Source of the DNA: Gammaproteobacteria bacterium
Lineage (GTDB): Bacteria; Pseudomonadota; Gammaproteobacteria; UBA6429; Thiohalophilaceae
Reading direction: 5' to 3'
Assembly (NCBI GenBank): GCA_030148325.1
Contig: JASBTR010000061.1
Coordinates: forward strand, 1-35,111
DNA length: 35,111 bases
Shown: positions 25,015-33,354 of the stretch, one piece after another
Position numbering within the stretch: position 1 is the first letter of the stretch
Layout: the number at the start of each line of letters is the position of its first letter
Notes under the pieces: model-generated
What the model saw: only the letters and a program-made list of their open reading frames with translations
What the model was told of the DNA's origin: nothing
The model's database searches: none
Translations under genes and position numbers: made by a program

Positions 25015-26994
25015 TCAAGCTGTCTTCCTGCTTAGCATCAGGTTGCCCAGCTCATCCACCTCGCACGCCCAGCCCGGCGCTACATAGGTGGTCGAAACCG
25101 TTTCGGTGATCAATAGCGGCCCCGTCAGCCGCTGCCCGGCGGCGAGCGACGGCCGGGCATACACGGGTACCGGCGAATCCAGTCCCACCATTTCGACCTG
25201 CACCTGCGCCTCACCCGGCTGCTGCACGGCTGGCGCATCAAGCGCCATCTCAACCGCCGGACTCTGTAGCGCCACGCGGATGTTCACCAGCTCGACTGCC
25301 AGATCCAGCCGGTGGCCATAGCGGCGTGCATGCTGCTGATGAAAAGCCAGGGCTGTAGCGGTCAGATCCTGCCAGGGAATATTGAGGGTGTAGGACTGGC
25401 CCCGGTAACGCAGATCGAGGCTGCGCTGAACCTGAATAGATTCAGCCTGCACGCCTTCTTCAATCAGGGCGGCCTGTCCCTGTTGTACTAATTGCTCGAA
25501 TTCCGCCAGTAGCTCCTGCTCCTCTATTTCAGCCAGCAGGCCGATGCGGGTCTGTGACAGGCGCCGTTCGCGCGGTGCGACCAGCATCCCCAGCGCCGAG
25601 AGCACACCGGCATGCACCGGCACCAGCGCCCGCTGCATGCCCAGCGCCTCGGCCAGGGCGCAGACATGTAACCCACCCGCACCACCGAAAGACACCAGTG
25701 TCAGGCCGCGAGGATCGATACCACGCTGCACTGACATCACCCGCAGGGCCTGAGCCATGTGCTCATCGGCCAGACGAATGATCCCCGCCGCCAGCTGTTC
25801 CACGCCCATGCCCAGCGGTTCAGCCAGTCGCGCACAGGCATCCACCGCAGCCTGACGATCCAGGCGCATGCCACCGCCGAGAAAGGCCTCGGCACGCAGG
25901 CGACCCAGCACCAGATTGGCATCAGTGACTGTCGCCCGCTGCCCGCCCTGTCCATAGCAGGCCGGCCCCGGCATCGCCCCGGCCGATTCAGGGCCCACCT
26001 GTAACAGCCCTCCGGCATCCAGACTCGCCACCGAACCGCCGCCGGCGCCGATAGTGTGCATATCCACCATCGGCACCGCGACCGGCCAGTCGGCAATCCG
26101 ACCCTCGATGGTCAATTGCAGATCGCCATCTATCATCGCGACATCGGTCGATGTGCCGCTCATGTCAAACGTCAACAGACCTTGACAACCCGCTGCCTCA
26201 CCGATGAAACGCGCCCCCGCCAGTCCCCCTGCCGGACCGGACAGCAGCATGTGCACCGCCTGTTTGCCCGCCTGCTCTGCGGCAATGGTGCCGCCTGAAC
26301 TCTGCATCACCGAAATCTGCGCGTGGCTTGCGCCCTTGCCCAGGCGACCGAGATAGCCTTCCACCAATGGGCCGACAGCGGCATTGAGCCAGGTGGTCAT
26401 GCCCCGTTCATATTCGCGAAACTCCGGCAGAATAGCTGAGGAGCGGGAAATAAACAGGTTCTCTGGCAGCGCCGCCTCAATCGCTTTTTCAAAGCGATCA
26501 TCCAGATAGGAAAACAGCAGGTTGATGGCCACCGCAGCCGGTTTAAGCCTCTGTACCTGCTGCACCAGTAGATCCAGATCATCCTTGCTCAACGCCTCCA
26601 CCACGCTGCCGTCAGCGCCGAGTCGGCCACCGGTTTCAAGAGAGTGTGAGGCCGGCACGGGCGGCCTGGGTGAAGATGGTTGCAGGGCATACAGTTGCCG
26701 GCGCGTCTGCCGCGCAATACTGAGCATGTCACCAAGACCACGATTGGTGATGAACACGGTGCTTACACCCTTGCCTTCTAATACGGCATTGGTAGCTACG
26801 GTCGAACCATGTACGATATAGAAGTCCGTATCAGGCGCCAGTGAATCCAGTTGCAGATCCGCAAGCCCCTGCAAAATAGCCTGCTCCGGCGCATGCGGGG
26901 TAGAAAGAACTTTATGGGTTTTTAATTGTCCATCGCGATACAAAACAAAGTCGGTGAAGGTGCCACCAGTGTCAACGCCGAGAAGAAGTCGCAT
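25015..26994 (-). CDS. hydantoinase A / 5-oxoprolinase-type ATPase subunit
   Basis: A 659-residue protein of the HyuA family, which uses ATP to open cyclic amides such as hydantoins or 5-oxoproline, or acts in acetone carboxylases. The N-terminal ASKHA-type domain begins GVDTGGTFTDFVLYRDGQ; later motifs include HGSTVATNAVLEGKG, FDMSGTSTDVAMIDG, VDMHTIGAGGGSVA and VSFGGAGGLHVCALAEALG, all family hallmarks. HyuA proteins usually act with a HyuB subunit, but no hyuB is nearby on either side and the protein is too short to be an A-B fusion. Substrate is therefore unknown. It is a single-gene unit with repeats at both borders and no clear ribosome site. Confidence 0.88.
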   Translation of the reverse strand: MRLLLGVDTGGTFTDFVLYRDGQLKTHKVLSTPHAPEQAILQGLADLQLDSLAPDTDFYIVHGSTVATNAVLEGKGVSTVFITNRGLGDMLSIARQTRRQLYALQPSSPRPPVPASHSLETGGRLGADGSVVEALSKDDLDLLVQQVQRLKPAAVAINLLFSYLDDRFEKAIEAALPENLFISRSSAILPEFREYERGMTTWLNAAVGPLVEGYLGRLGKGASHAQISVMQSSGGTIAAEQAGKQAVHMLLSGPAGGLAGARFIGEAAGCQGLLTFDMSGTSTDVAMIDGDLQLTIEGRIADWPVAVPMVDMHTIGAGGGSVASLDAGGLLQVGPESAGAMPGPACYGQGGQRATVTDANLVLGRLRAEAFLGGGMRLDRQAAVDACARLAEPLGMGVEQLAAGIIRLADEHMAQALRVMSVQRGIDPRGLTLVSFGGAGGLHVCALAEALGMQRALVPVHAGVLSALGMLVAPRERRLSQTRIGLLAEIEEQELLAEFEQLVQQGQAALIEEGVQAESIQVQRSLDLRYRGQSYTLNIPWQDLTATALAFHQQHARRYGHRLDLAVELVNIRVALQSPAVEMALDAPAVQQPGEAQVQVEMVGLDSPVPVYARPSLAAGQRLTGPLLITETVSTTYVAPGWACEVDELGNLMLSRKTA

Positions 26995-27120
26995 AATTTT
27001 GTTTTTAATAATTATCTGAACGAACAGAGACGAGGGTACTTGCCTGGAAAATTAGAGCCCCTATAATTCGCCTCATACTAACATAAGCCCCGGTGGCGTA
27101 TTATAAGTGTAAAGACAATT

Positions 27121-27190
27121 ATAGGTGCGCATTCAGGCGCATAATTCGAAATAAAATTTAACTGCTACTGTTCGCCTGAAGGCGAACCTA
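27121..27190 (+). repeat. two-hairpin palindromic repeat ending at the ABC gene start
   Basis: The first hairpin has arms TGCGC and GCGCA (27126-27141); the second is TTCGCC-TGAA-GGCGAA (27171-27186). Between them is AT-rich sequence similar to that in the MITE copies (TTTAACTGCTACTG here, TTTAACCGCTGCTG there). The repeat ends in ACCTACAGGGA, and the ABC transporter start codon follows at 27200, so the repeat supplies the only ribosome-site-like bases (AGGGA). Upstream, 26995-27120 holds nothing recognised. Confidence 0.7.
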
Positions 27191-27199
27191 CAGGGAACC

Positions 27200-28189
27200 A
27201 TGTCATCCGATTTACTGATTAGTGTTACCAACCTCGATCGTCAGTACGGCGCACTGCAGGCCGTGCATGATGTCAGTTTCGAACTCCGACGCGGTGAAGT
27301 GCTGGGTTTCCTCGGCCCCAACGGCGCAGGCAAATCCACCACCATGCAGATCATCACCGGTAACCTGGCACCCAGCAATGGACAGGTACGCATCTGCGGC
27401 ATCGACCTGCTGGATGCACCCCGACAGGCCAAGGCGCACATCGGTTACCTGCCGGAAAAACCGCCCCTGTACCGGGAACTGAGCGTAGATGAATATCTTG
27501 GCTTCTGCACCCGGCTTAACCGAATTCCGAAAACACAACGCCAGGCCGCTCTTGAGCGTGCCAAACAACGTTGCGGTCTGGAGCAGGTAGGCCAACGTTT
27601 AATCAATAATTTATCCAAAGGCTACCAGCAGCGGGTCGGCATCGCCCAGGCCATTATTCACAGCCCCGACATCGTAGTGCTGGATGAGCCTACCGTGGGA
27701 CTGGATCCTATTCAAATTCGCGAAATCCGCCACCTCATCCGCGAGCTGGCCGAAGAGCATGCGGTGATCCTCTCAACCCATATTCTGCCCGAAGTACAAA
27801 TGACCTGCAGCCGGGTACAGATCATCAATCAGGGACAACTGGTGTTCTGCGATGACATCGATAATCTCAACCGCCGCATGCGCGCGCGCAGCCTGATCCT
27901 CGGCCTGCAACAGTCACCGACAGGCATTATTAGCGAACTGGAAAGCATCGAGGGCGTCGAAACGGTAGAGGCACTGGAAAACAGTCGCTGGCGCATCCAG
28001 CATACTGAAGATCAAAGCCCGGCCAGCCGGATTGCCGAGAAGGCAGTGCAAAACAACTGGGGGCTGACCGAGTTAAGTCCGGAAACGCGCAGCCTGGAAC
28101 AGATCTTCCTCGACATTACCAGCAGCGACCAGGCGCTGCCTGAAACCGCCGACATCGACGCCGGGACAAAGGGAGGACAGGCCGCATGA
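27200..28189 (+). CDS. ABC transporter ATP-binding protein (GldA-like)
   Basis: Cytoplasmic ATPase of an ABC-2 type transporter, 329 residues. Walker A is GPNGAGKST (39-47), the signature is LSKGYQQR (138-145), Walker B IVVLDEP (158-164) and the switch His H194. A C-terminal extension of about 100 residues follows the ATPase, as in the GldA and CcmA-like drug or polysaccharide exporters. It overlaps the permease gene by four bases (ATGA). The four-gene set ATPase, permease, GldG-like protein and DUF4340 protein resembles the gliding-associated Gld transporter of Bacteroidetes by family, but in Gammaproteobacteria it is not tied to gliding. The substrate is unknown. Confidence 0.93.
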   Translation: MSSDLLISVTNLDRQYGALQAVHDVSFELRRGEVLGFLGPNGAGKSTTMQIITGNLAPSNGQVRICGIDLLDAPRQAKAHIGYLPEKPPLYRELSVDEYLGFCTRLNRIPKTQRQAALERAKQRCGLEQVGQRLINNLSKGYQQRVGIAQAIIHSPDIVVLDEPTVGLDPIQIREIRHLIRELAEEHAVILSTHILPEVQMTCSRVQIINQGQLVFCDDIDNLNRRMRARSLILGLQQSPTGIISELESIEGVETVEALENSRWRIQHTEDQSPASRIAEKAVQNNWGLTELSPETRSLEQIFLDITSSDQALPETADIDAGTKGGQAA

Positions 28190-28947
28190 TGATTTTTACT
28201 CTTGCCGCACGCGAACTGCGCAGCCTGTTTCTTTCACCGCTGGCCTGGTCCATTCTCGCCGTAGTGCAGTTTATTCTCGCCTGGCTGTTTTTATCCCAGT
28301 TAAATGACTTTATTTTGCTGCAGCCACAACTGAAAATGATCGACAACGCCCCCGGCGCCAGCGAACTTGTAATCGCACCGCTCTATGGCAGCGCCGCCTT
28401 TATTATGATGATGGTTAGCCCGCTTCTAACCATGCGGCTTATCAGTGAAGAACGTCGCAGCGGCAGCATTGCCCTGCTCATGTCGGCACCTGTCTCGATG
28501 ACCGAAATCATCCTTGGTAAATTCCTCGGCGTATTCAGTTTCTTGCTATTGATGACGATCATGCTGACACTCATGCCCCTGTCGCTGTTCATCGCCGGCC
28601 CCATTGATCCGGGCCTGCTTGCCGCCCTGTTCCTGGCCTTAAGCTTATTGCTGGCCTCTTTCACTGCGCTCGGCCTGTACATGTCCACTCTTACCCTGCA
28701 GCCAACAGTGGCCGCTGTCAGCACCTTCGGCGCCCTGTTGCTGCTGTGGATCCTCGACTGGGCCGGCGACAAGGTGGGTAATGAAAACGCCGGCGGCCTG
28801 CTGAGTTACCTGTCTATCCTGCGCCATTTCGAGGCGCTGGGCAAAGGCGTGTTCAGCAGCAGCGATGTGATCTACTACCTGTTGTTCATCAGCCTGTTTC
28901 TGATTCTAAGCATCCGTCGCCTGGATGCCGATCGTCTGCAGCACTAA
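28186..28947 (+). CDS. ABC-2 type permease (GldF-like)
   Basis: Inner-membrane partner of the ATPase encoded just upstream, 253 residues with six predicted membrane segments (first about 20-45, last about 225-245). The pattern of a long first loop followed by RLISEERRSGSIALLMSAPVS is the usual coupling segment of ABC-2 permeases that contacts the ATPase. Start ATG 28186 overlaps the stop of the ATPase gene. The GldG-like gene starts twelve bases after its stop behind a GGAG ribosome site. Confidence 0.92.
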   Translation: MMIFTLAARELRSLFLSPLAWSILAVVQFILAWLFLSQLNDFILLQPQLKMIDNAPGASELVIAPLYGSAAFIMMMVSPLLTMRLISEERRSGSIALLMSAPVSMTEIILGKFLGVFSFLLLMTIMLTLMPLSLFIAGPIDPGLLAALFLALSLLLASFTALGLYMSTLTLQPTVAAVSTFGALLLLWILDWAGDKVGNENAGGLLSYLSILRHFEALGKGVFSSSDVIYYLLFISLFLILSIRRLDADRLQH

Positions 28948-28959
28948 CGGAGACGAGGC

Positions 28960-30339
28960 ATGAAAATAAATAACAAAATTCGCACCCAGTTACGTCTACA
29001 GAACATCATCTTCCTGCTGCTGTTGCTGAGTATTATCGGCCTGCTCGGCTGGCTCTCACAACGCTATAGTTACGAAGCCGACTGGACCGCCAACCAGCGC
29101 AACACCCTGTCCAAGGCCAGCATCAAGCTGCTGCAGCGTATGCCGGAACCTGTTCGCATTACCGCTTTCGCCCGCGAGAGCGAGCTGCTGCCCACGCGCC
29201 GTAAAATTCGTGAACTGATTGAACGCTACCAGCGCCGCAAGCCCGATATCGAGCTGCGCTTCATCGACCCGAACACCGAACCGGATCGGGTACGCAGTGA
29301 AGGTATCACGGTAGATGGTGAACTGATTGTCGAATATCAGGATCGCCGCGAACATATCCAGAATCTGAACGAGGAAACCCTCACTAACACCCTGCAACGC
29401 CTGCTGCGTAGTGGGGAACAGAAAATCGTTTTCATCAGCGGCCACGGTGAACGCAAACCCGATGGTCAGGCCAACCATGACTACGGCCAGTTCATGAAAC
29501 AGCTGGCACGCAAGGGCATACAGGCTACCAGTCTAAGTCTGAATGACAAGCCAGAAATTCCAGCTGACACGTCGGTGGTCGTGATCGCCGGCCCCCAGGT
29601 CGATTACCTGCCCGGTGAAGTGAAGATCCTGCAGGATTATCTCGATCAGGGCGGCAACCTGCTCTGGCTGCATGATCCCGGTTCACGCTACGGCCTCGAC
29701 AGTCTGGCCGAGTCGCTGGGCATCAGTTTTGTTCCCGGGACCATTGTCGATCCCACTACCCAGGTGCTGGGCATAGCCGATCCTTCCTTCGCCCTGGTCA
29801 CCGGCTATGGCGATCACCCGATCGTGCGCGACTTTACCTATATGACCATCTACCCACGTGCAAGCGGGCTGAAGCACTTCGAAAAAAATAACTGGACCGC
29901 AGAGGTCCTGCTGCAAACCGTGGCCCGCAGCTGGTCTGAAACCTCAAAACTGGAAGGCACGATCGCCTTTGATGAAGGCAGTGATGCACCCGGCCCGCTG
30001 ACCATCGGCTTTGCCCTGACTCGATCAAACGCAGATGCTGCCGAAAATAAAACCGAGGTAAAAGAAAGCAGTCAACGCGTCATCATCCTCGGTGACGGCG
30101 ATTTTATTTCCAATGCCTATCTGGGAAATCAGGGTAACCAGGATCTCGGTTATAACCTGATCAACTGGCTAAGCCATGACGACAATTTTATAGCCATTCC
30201 TTCCACCACCGCGCTTGATACCGAACTGGTGCTGGAAGAACGCACCTGGTCACTGCTGGGGCTGGTTTTTTTAATTGTAATACCGGTGATGCTGCTGGTG
30301 GCCGGAATTGTAATCTGGCTGAAGCGGCGGAAACGGTGA
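28960..30339 (+). CDS. GldG-like ABC transporter auxiliary protein
   Basis: A 459-residue membrane-anchored protein with one N-terminal membrane segment (about 15-35), a large periplasmic part, and one C-terminal segment (about 432-453) ending in basic residues WLKRRKR. The periplasmic part has the ABC-transporter auxiliary / DUF4350-like look: SKASIKLLQRMPEPVRITAF, then VFISGHGERKP, and VIAGPQVDYLPGEVKILQDY with GGNLLWLHDPG, a GATase-like Rossmann core. This matches GldG of gliding Bacteroidetes and its homologues elsewhere. It probably forms part of the same inner-membrane complex; no enzymatic residue set is evident. A ribosome site GGAGACGAGG precedes the start. Confidence 0.88.
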   Translation: MKINNKIRTQLRLQNIIFLLLLLSIIGLLGWLSQRYSYEADWTANQRNTLSKASIKLLQRMPEPVRITAFARESELLPTRRKIRELIERYQRRKPDIELRFIDPNTEPDRVRSEGITVDGELIVEYQDRREHIQNLNEETLTNTLQRLLRSGEQKIVFISGHGERKPDGQANHDYGQFMKQLARKGIQATSLSLNDKPEIPADTSVVVIAGPQVDYLPGEVKILQDYLDQGGNLLWLHDPGSRYGLDSLAESLGISFVPGTIVDPTTQVLGIADPSFALVTGYGDHPIVRDFTYMTIYPRASGLKHFEKNNWTAEVLLQTVARSWSETSKLEGTIAFDEGSDAPGPLTIGFALTRSNADAAENKTEVKESSQRVIILGDGDFISNAYLGNQGNQDLGYNLINWLSHDDNFIAIPSTTALDTELVLEERTWSLLGLVFLIVIPVMLLVAGIVIWLKRRKR

Positions 30340-30357
30340 TAGCCTTTTTAAGTAACC

Positions 30358-30437
30358 TGTAGGTTGGAGTGAATAAAACGAGGCCCAACAAGTTACCGTA
30401 TAATGTTGGGCTTCGCTCTCGCTCAACCCAACCTGCA
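30358..30437. repeat. GGTTGGG-type imperfect inverted repeat
   Basis: The left arm (30358-30390) starts TGTAGGTTGG and ends GGCCCAACA; the right arm (30404-30437) starts TGTTGGGC and ends CAACCCAACCTGCA. The arms pair imperfectly around a 13-base loop. It fills the 130-base gap between the GldG-like and DUF4340 genes and could form a hairpin on their shared transcript. Confidence 0.65.
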
Positions 30438-30469
30438 TTTAACCCCCTAAAATTAAGACCTGGCAAATC

Positions 30470-31381
30470 ATGACATCACGAACCCTGCTCAATCTTGCGC
30501 TCCTGCTCATCGTCCTGATCCTGGTCGCGCTGGTCATGTTCGAACCGGGTAAAACGCCTGAACCGGAAGCGATATTACTGACCGATCTTAAAGACAGTGA
30601 TGTCAGCAAAATTAGAATCGTTCGTAAAGACAGGGGTACGATTGAGCTGGAAAAGAAATCCGGCCACTGGCAGATGCTCGCGCCTTACGCACTACCCGCC
30701 AATGACTACAAGGTGACATCGGTACTGAAGCTGCTGGCAACCGAAACGGCTGCCCGGTATAACATCAGCGTTCTGGATCCGGCCCGCTTCGATCTGCTTA
30801 CACCGGCGCTCAGCATCAGCTTTAATGATTCACTGAAAATTGATTTCGGCAATATCGAACCCCTGCAGAAACAGCGTTATGTGCGTATCGACAGGCAACT
30901 GTATCTTATTCCTGACTACTACTATTATCAGCTCATCGGCAACAGCACCGATTATCTCGATCATGCGCTTATTGCAAAGGGCGAAAAAATTGTCCGCCTC
31001 GAACTGCCTGACCTGACGCTGGCGCTTAAAGAGGGCAAATGGACGCTGAGTCCGGAAAATAAAGACTACTCTGCCGATGCCTACACTGATTTACTCAACG
31101 AGTGGCAACACGCCCATGCCGTTGAATTGCGCGCAATGAAAAGCGAAGACAAAAAAAATCCTCCGAACAAACCGCTCGGCAAACAGATTCGTGTTTTCCT
31201 GCAGGGTAGTGAGACCCCCATTCGCTATACCCTGCGTCGGACAGAAGATGAATTCGTCCTCATACGGGCAGACAAAAACATCGAATATGTCATGGCTGCC
31301 GACAAGGCTGATGCGCTGCTGGGCCTGCAAAAAAGCACGCCTGATGTCGAACCTGATTCCGAGTCGGCGCAGGACAAATAA
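30470..31381 (+). CDS. DUF4340 domain protein
   Basis: A 303-residue protein with an N-terminal membrane anchor (about 5-24) and a long periplasmic part made of repeated beta-rich units: SDVSKIRIVRKDRGTIELEK, KSGHWQMLAPYALPANDYKV, and RYVRIDRQLYLIPDYYYYQL in order. This is the DUF4340 pattern, found again and again next to GldG-like genes. No catalytic motif is visible. It is the fourth gene of the ABC cluster and is followed 14 bases later by mutM. A structural or substrate-handling role in the periplasm is the most that can be inferred. Confidence 0.85.
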   Translation: MTSRTLLNLALLLIVLILVALVMFEPGKTPEPEAILLTDLKDSDVSKIRIVRKDRGTIELEKKSGHWQMLAPYALPANDYKVTSVLKLLATETAARYNISVLDPARFDLLTPALSISFNDSLKIDFGNIEPLQKQRYVRIDRQLYLIPDYYYYQLIGNSTDYLDHALIAKGEKIVRLELPDLTLALKEGKWTLSPENKDYSADAYTDLLNEWQHAHAVELRAMKSEDKKNPPNKPLGKQIRVFLQGSETPIRYTLRRTEDEFVLIRADKNIEYVMAADKADALLGLQKSTPDVEPDSESAQDK

Positions 31382-31395
31382 CCGATCAGCGCCGT

Positions 31396-32211
31396 ATGCC
31401 CGAGCTTCCCGAAATTGAAACCACCCTCCGTGGCATCGAACCCCATTTGCTGGATCAAACCATCACAAAGGTCATCGTTCGTAACCGCAAACTGCGCTGG
31501 CCCGTTCCCTCACAACTCGCGAGTGAACTCCGTCAACAGACCGTTCGCACGGTTAAGCGCCGGGGGAAATATCTTTTACTCAGTGTTGATAAAGGTACAC
31601 TGATCCTTCACCTGGGCATGTCCGGCAGTCTGCGTATTCTGCCGGTCGATAGTGCCCCACAAAAACATGATCATGTTGAATTACAACTGGCCAGTGGTCA
31701 GTGTCTGCGCCTGCGTGATCCCCGCCGCTTTGGCGCCGTACTCTGGACTCGCCGAGACCCGCTCAAACACAGGCTGCTGGCAGCGCTCGGTCCGGAGCCC
31801 CTGTTGAGCGAGTTCGATAACGACTACCTCTACACTCACAGCCGCGGGCGCAAACAGGCAATCAAGTCATTCATCATGGACAGCAAAATCGTGGTCGGCG
31901 TCGGCAATATTTACGCCAGCGAAGCTCTGTTTATGGCGGGCATTCATCCACAGCGCGCCGCCGGACGCCTCTCTCAAAAGCGTTGTGCGCAGTTAACAAG
32001 CGCAATAAAAAAGGTACTCGCTGCCGCTATTCGCCAGGGCGGCACGACGCTGCGGGATTTTACGCATAGCGACGGCTCGGCCGGCTATTTCAAACAGCAG
32101 TTAAAGGTGTATGGCCGGGCTGGACAGGCCTGCCCGAACTGTAAGCAACCGATCCGACAGCAGACTATCGGCCAGCGCGCCAGCTATTACTGCCCCCAGT
32201 GCCAGACATAA
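31396..32211 (+). CDS. mutM: formamidopyrimidine-DNA glycosylase
   Basis: Bifunctional glycosylase and AP lyase that removes 8-oxoguanine and formamidopyrimidines. The N-terminal nucleophile P2 with E3 (MPELPEIET) is present, as is K58 in RRGKYLL. The helix-two-turn-helix motif contains GVGNIYASEALFMAGIHP. The C-terminal zinc finger has C246, C249, C266 and C269 and the DNA-binding R261 in QRASYYC. All residues needed for function are there. Length of 271 residues is normal. It starts 14 bases after the DUF4340 gene and may be transcribed with it, though the functions seem unrelated. Confidence 0.97.
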   Translation: MPELPEIETTLRGIEPHLLDQTITKVIVRNRKLRWPVPSQLASELRQQTVRTVKRRGKYLLLSVDKGTLILHLGMSGSLRILPVDSAPQKHDHVELQLASGQCLRLRDPRRFGAVLWTRRDPLKHRLLAALGPEPLLSEFDNDYLYTHSRGRKQAIKSFIMDSKIVVGVGNIYASEALFMAGIHPQRAAGRLSQKRCAQLTSAIKKVLAAAIRQGGTTLRDFTHSDGSAGYFKQQLKVYGRAGQACPNCKQPIRQQTIGQRASYYCPQCQT

Positions 32212-32218
32212 CCCCGCC

Positions 32219-32246
32219 GGTAGGTTCGCCTTCAGGCGAACCTACC
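32219..32246. repeat. single-hairpin TTCGCC repeat after mutM
   Basis: GGTAGGTTCGCC (32219-32230), loop TTCA, and its perfect complement (32235-32246) form a 12-base-pair stem eight bases after the mutM stop. No U-run follows, so it is more likely a dispersed repeat or a 3'-end stabiliser than a true terminator. It is the longest stem of the TTCGCC family in the window. The rest of the gap to 32389 is AT-rich and holds a TATAAT box (32354-32359) without a good -35. Confidence 0.75.
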
Positions 32247-32389
32247 GCCCCTCTACATTTTAAGGCCAAACTGATATATCTAAGAACATATATTTAACGG
32301 AATAATATTCAGTATTTTGATTCAGGTTCAGGGGAAAGATGACCGATAAAGCCTATAATTAAATACATGGAAACGTCAGGACACAGATC

Positions 32390-32947
32390 GTGAAACTCTC
32401 TTTTAAACTCATGCTTCTGGCGCTGGTGCTGGTTGTCGCCAGCCCCTTTTTGCTCCATACCCCCAATGGCAGGCCGATTCTCTCACTGGATAAACTGTCC
32501 CTGCCGGATTTCTCCAGTCTGTTCGGCCGCAGCAACTCCGCCCGCGTCTCGAAAACCACCGACAAGCTCAAGTCTACTGCTGATGAAGCCTTACCGATTG
32601 AACTCGATGATAACAGCACGGCCGTACACAAATGGATCGATGAACATGGCGTCTGGCATTTTTCTGATAAGAAGAATCCCGATGGTCATGACGAGGTGGT
32701 CCGCATCAACACCAGCACCAATGTGGTGCAGGCTACCCCGGTGGCGAAAGATATAGCCGATGAGAGCGAAAGCGGCGCTGCTGCGGATGGAAAAGAAGAC
32801 AAAAAGGATGACGGGCCGACTATTCCTTTCCCAACTACAATCCCGATGAAAGACATCCCCAAACTTGTCAACGACACCAAAGCCTTAAAGGAAAGCATGA
32901 ACAAGCGTTACAAGGAACAGCAGCAACTGATGGACTCCCTGCAATAG
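32390..32947 (+). CDS. DUF4124 domain membrane-anchored or secreted protein
   Basis: A 185-residue protein with a GTG start (AGGA lies seven to ten bases before it). Residues about 5-22 form a hydrophobic signal or anchor. The middle contains VHKWIDEHGVWHFSDKKNPD (about residues 81-100), the core of DUF4124, a short module in which a Trp-Asp-Gly-type turn precedes H-x-S-D. A low-complexity Asp/Glu/Lys segment and a C-terminal helical tail rich in Lys and Gln follow. Function unknown; such proteins are common as single genes in Gammaproteobacteria. No operon partner is evident. Confidence 0.8.
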   Translation: MKLSFKLMLLALVLVVASPFLLHTPNGRPILSLDKLSLPDFSSLFGRSNSARVSKTTDKLKSTADEALPIELDDNSTAVHKWIDEHGVWHFSDKKNPDGHDEVVRINTSTNVVQATPVAKDIADESESGAAADGKEDKKDDGPTIPFPTTIPMKDIPKLVNDTKALKESMNKRYKEQQQLMDSLQ

Positions 32948-32990
32948 ACAAAGTGAACAAAATCTGCTGAGGTTTGCTGCAGGATACTAA

Positions 32991-33143
32991 GGAAGCTCTG
33001 ATTAATTCCGTTCGCCCTGAGCCCTTCGTCAAACTCAGGAGAGCCTTGTCGAAGGGTGTGATTTTTAAGTGGTTGATTTTATTGTGCCCGCTGTTCATGG
33101 TTCGACAAGCTCACCACGAACGGTGGAATTAATCAGAGTTTCC
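32991..33143. mobile_element. MITE-like element with GGAAGCTCTGATTAATTCC ends
   Basis: A 153 bp non-coding element. The left end GGAAGCTCTGATTAATTCCG (32991-33010) is matched by the right end (33121-33143), whose complement begins GGAAACTCTGATTAATTCC. CTAA occurs directly on both sides (32987-32990 and 33144-33147) as a possible 4-base target duplication. Inside are the imperfectly paired CCCTTCG...CGAAGGG segments and GGTTCGACAAGCTCACCACG, a motif seen in many bacterial intergenic repeats. Confidence 0.6.
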
Positions 33144-33150
33144 CTAAGTT

Positions 33151-33300
33151 GTAGGATGGGTAGAGCGAAGCGAAACCCATCAAATGGAAACATTTCATTC
33201 TGTATTTCTTACGCTTCGCTCCAATCACACAGTAGAATTTGGCCCGGCTAGTTTGTCATATTTATGCATGATGGGTTTCGCTTCGCTCTACCCATCCTAC
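33151..33300. repeat. 32-base perfect inverted repeat of the GGATGGG family
   Basis: The arm at 33151-33182 begins GTAGGATGGGTAGAGCGAAG and is perfectly complementary to 33269-33300 across an 86-base spacer. The spacer contains no gene. The arm differs by a few bases from that at 30358-30437, so they look like members of one family. With the element at 32991 it fills the 407-base stretch between the DUF4124 and FHA genes. Confidence 0.75.
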
Positions 33301-33354
33301 AGTTTTCCGCGGCAAGCTGTGCGGGGAATCACAGCTGAAAGAAATTGCTAAAAC

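Noticed and set aside
32219-32250. Hairpin after mutM as a Rho-independent terminator
   Set aside because: The stem is strong but no U-run follows, and the same sequence occurs as a repeat elsewhere.
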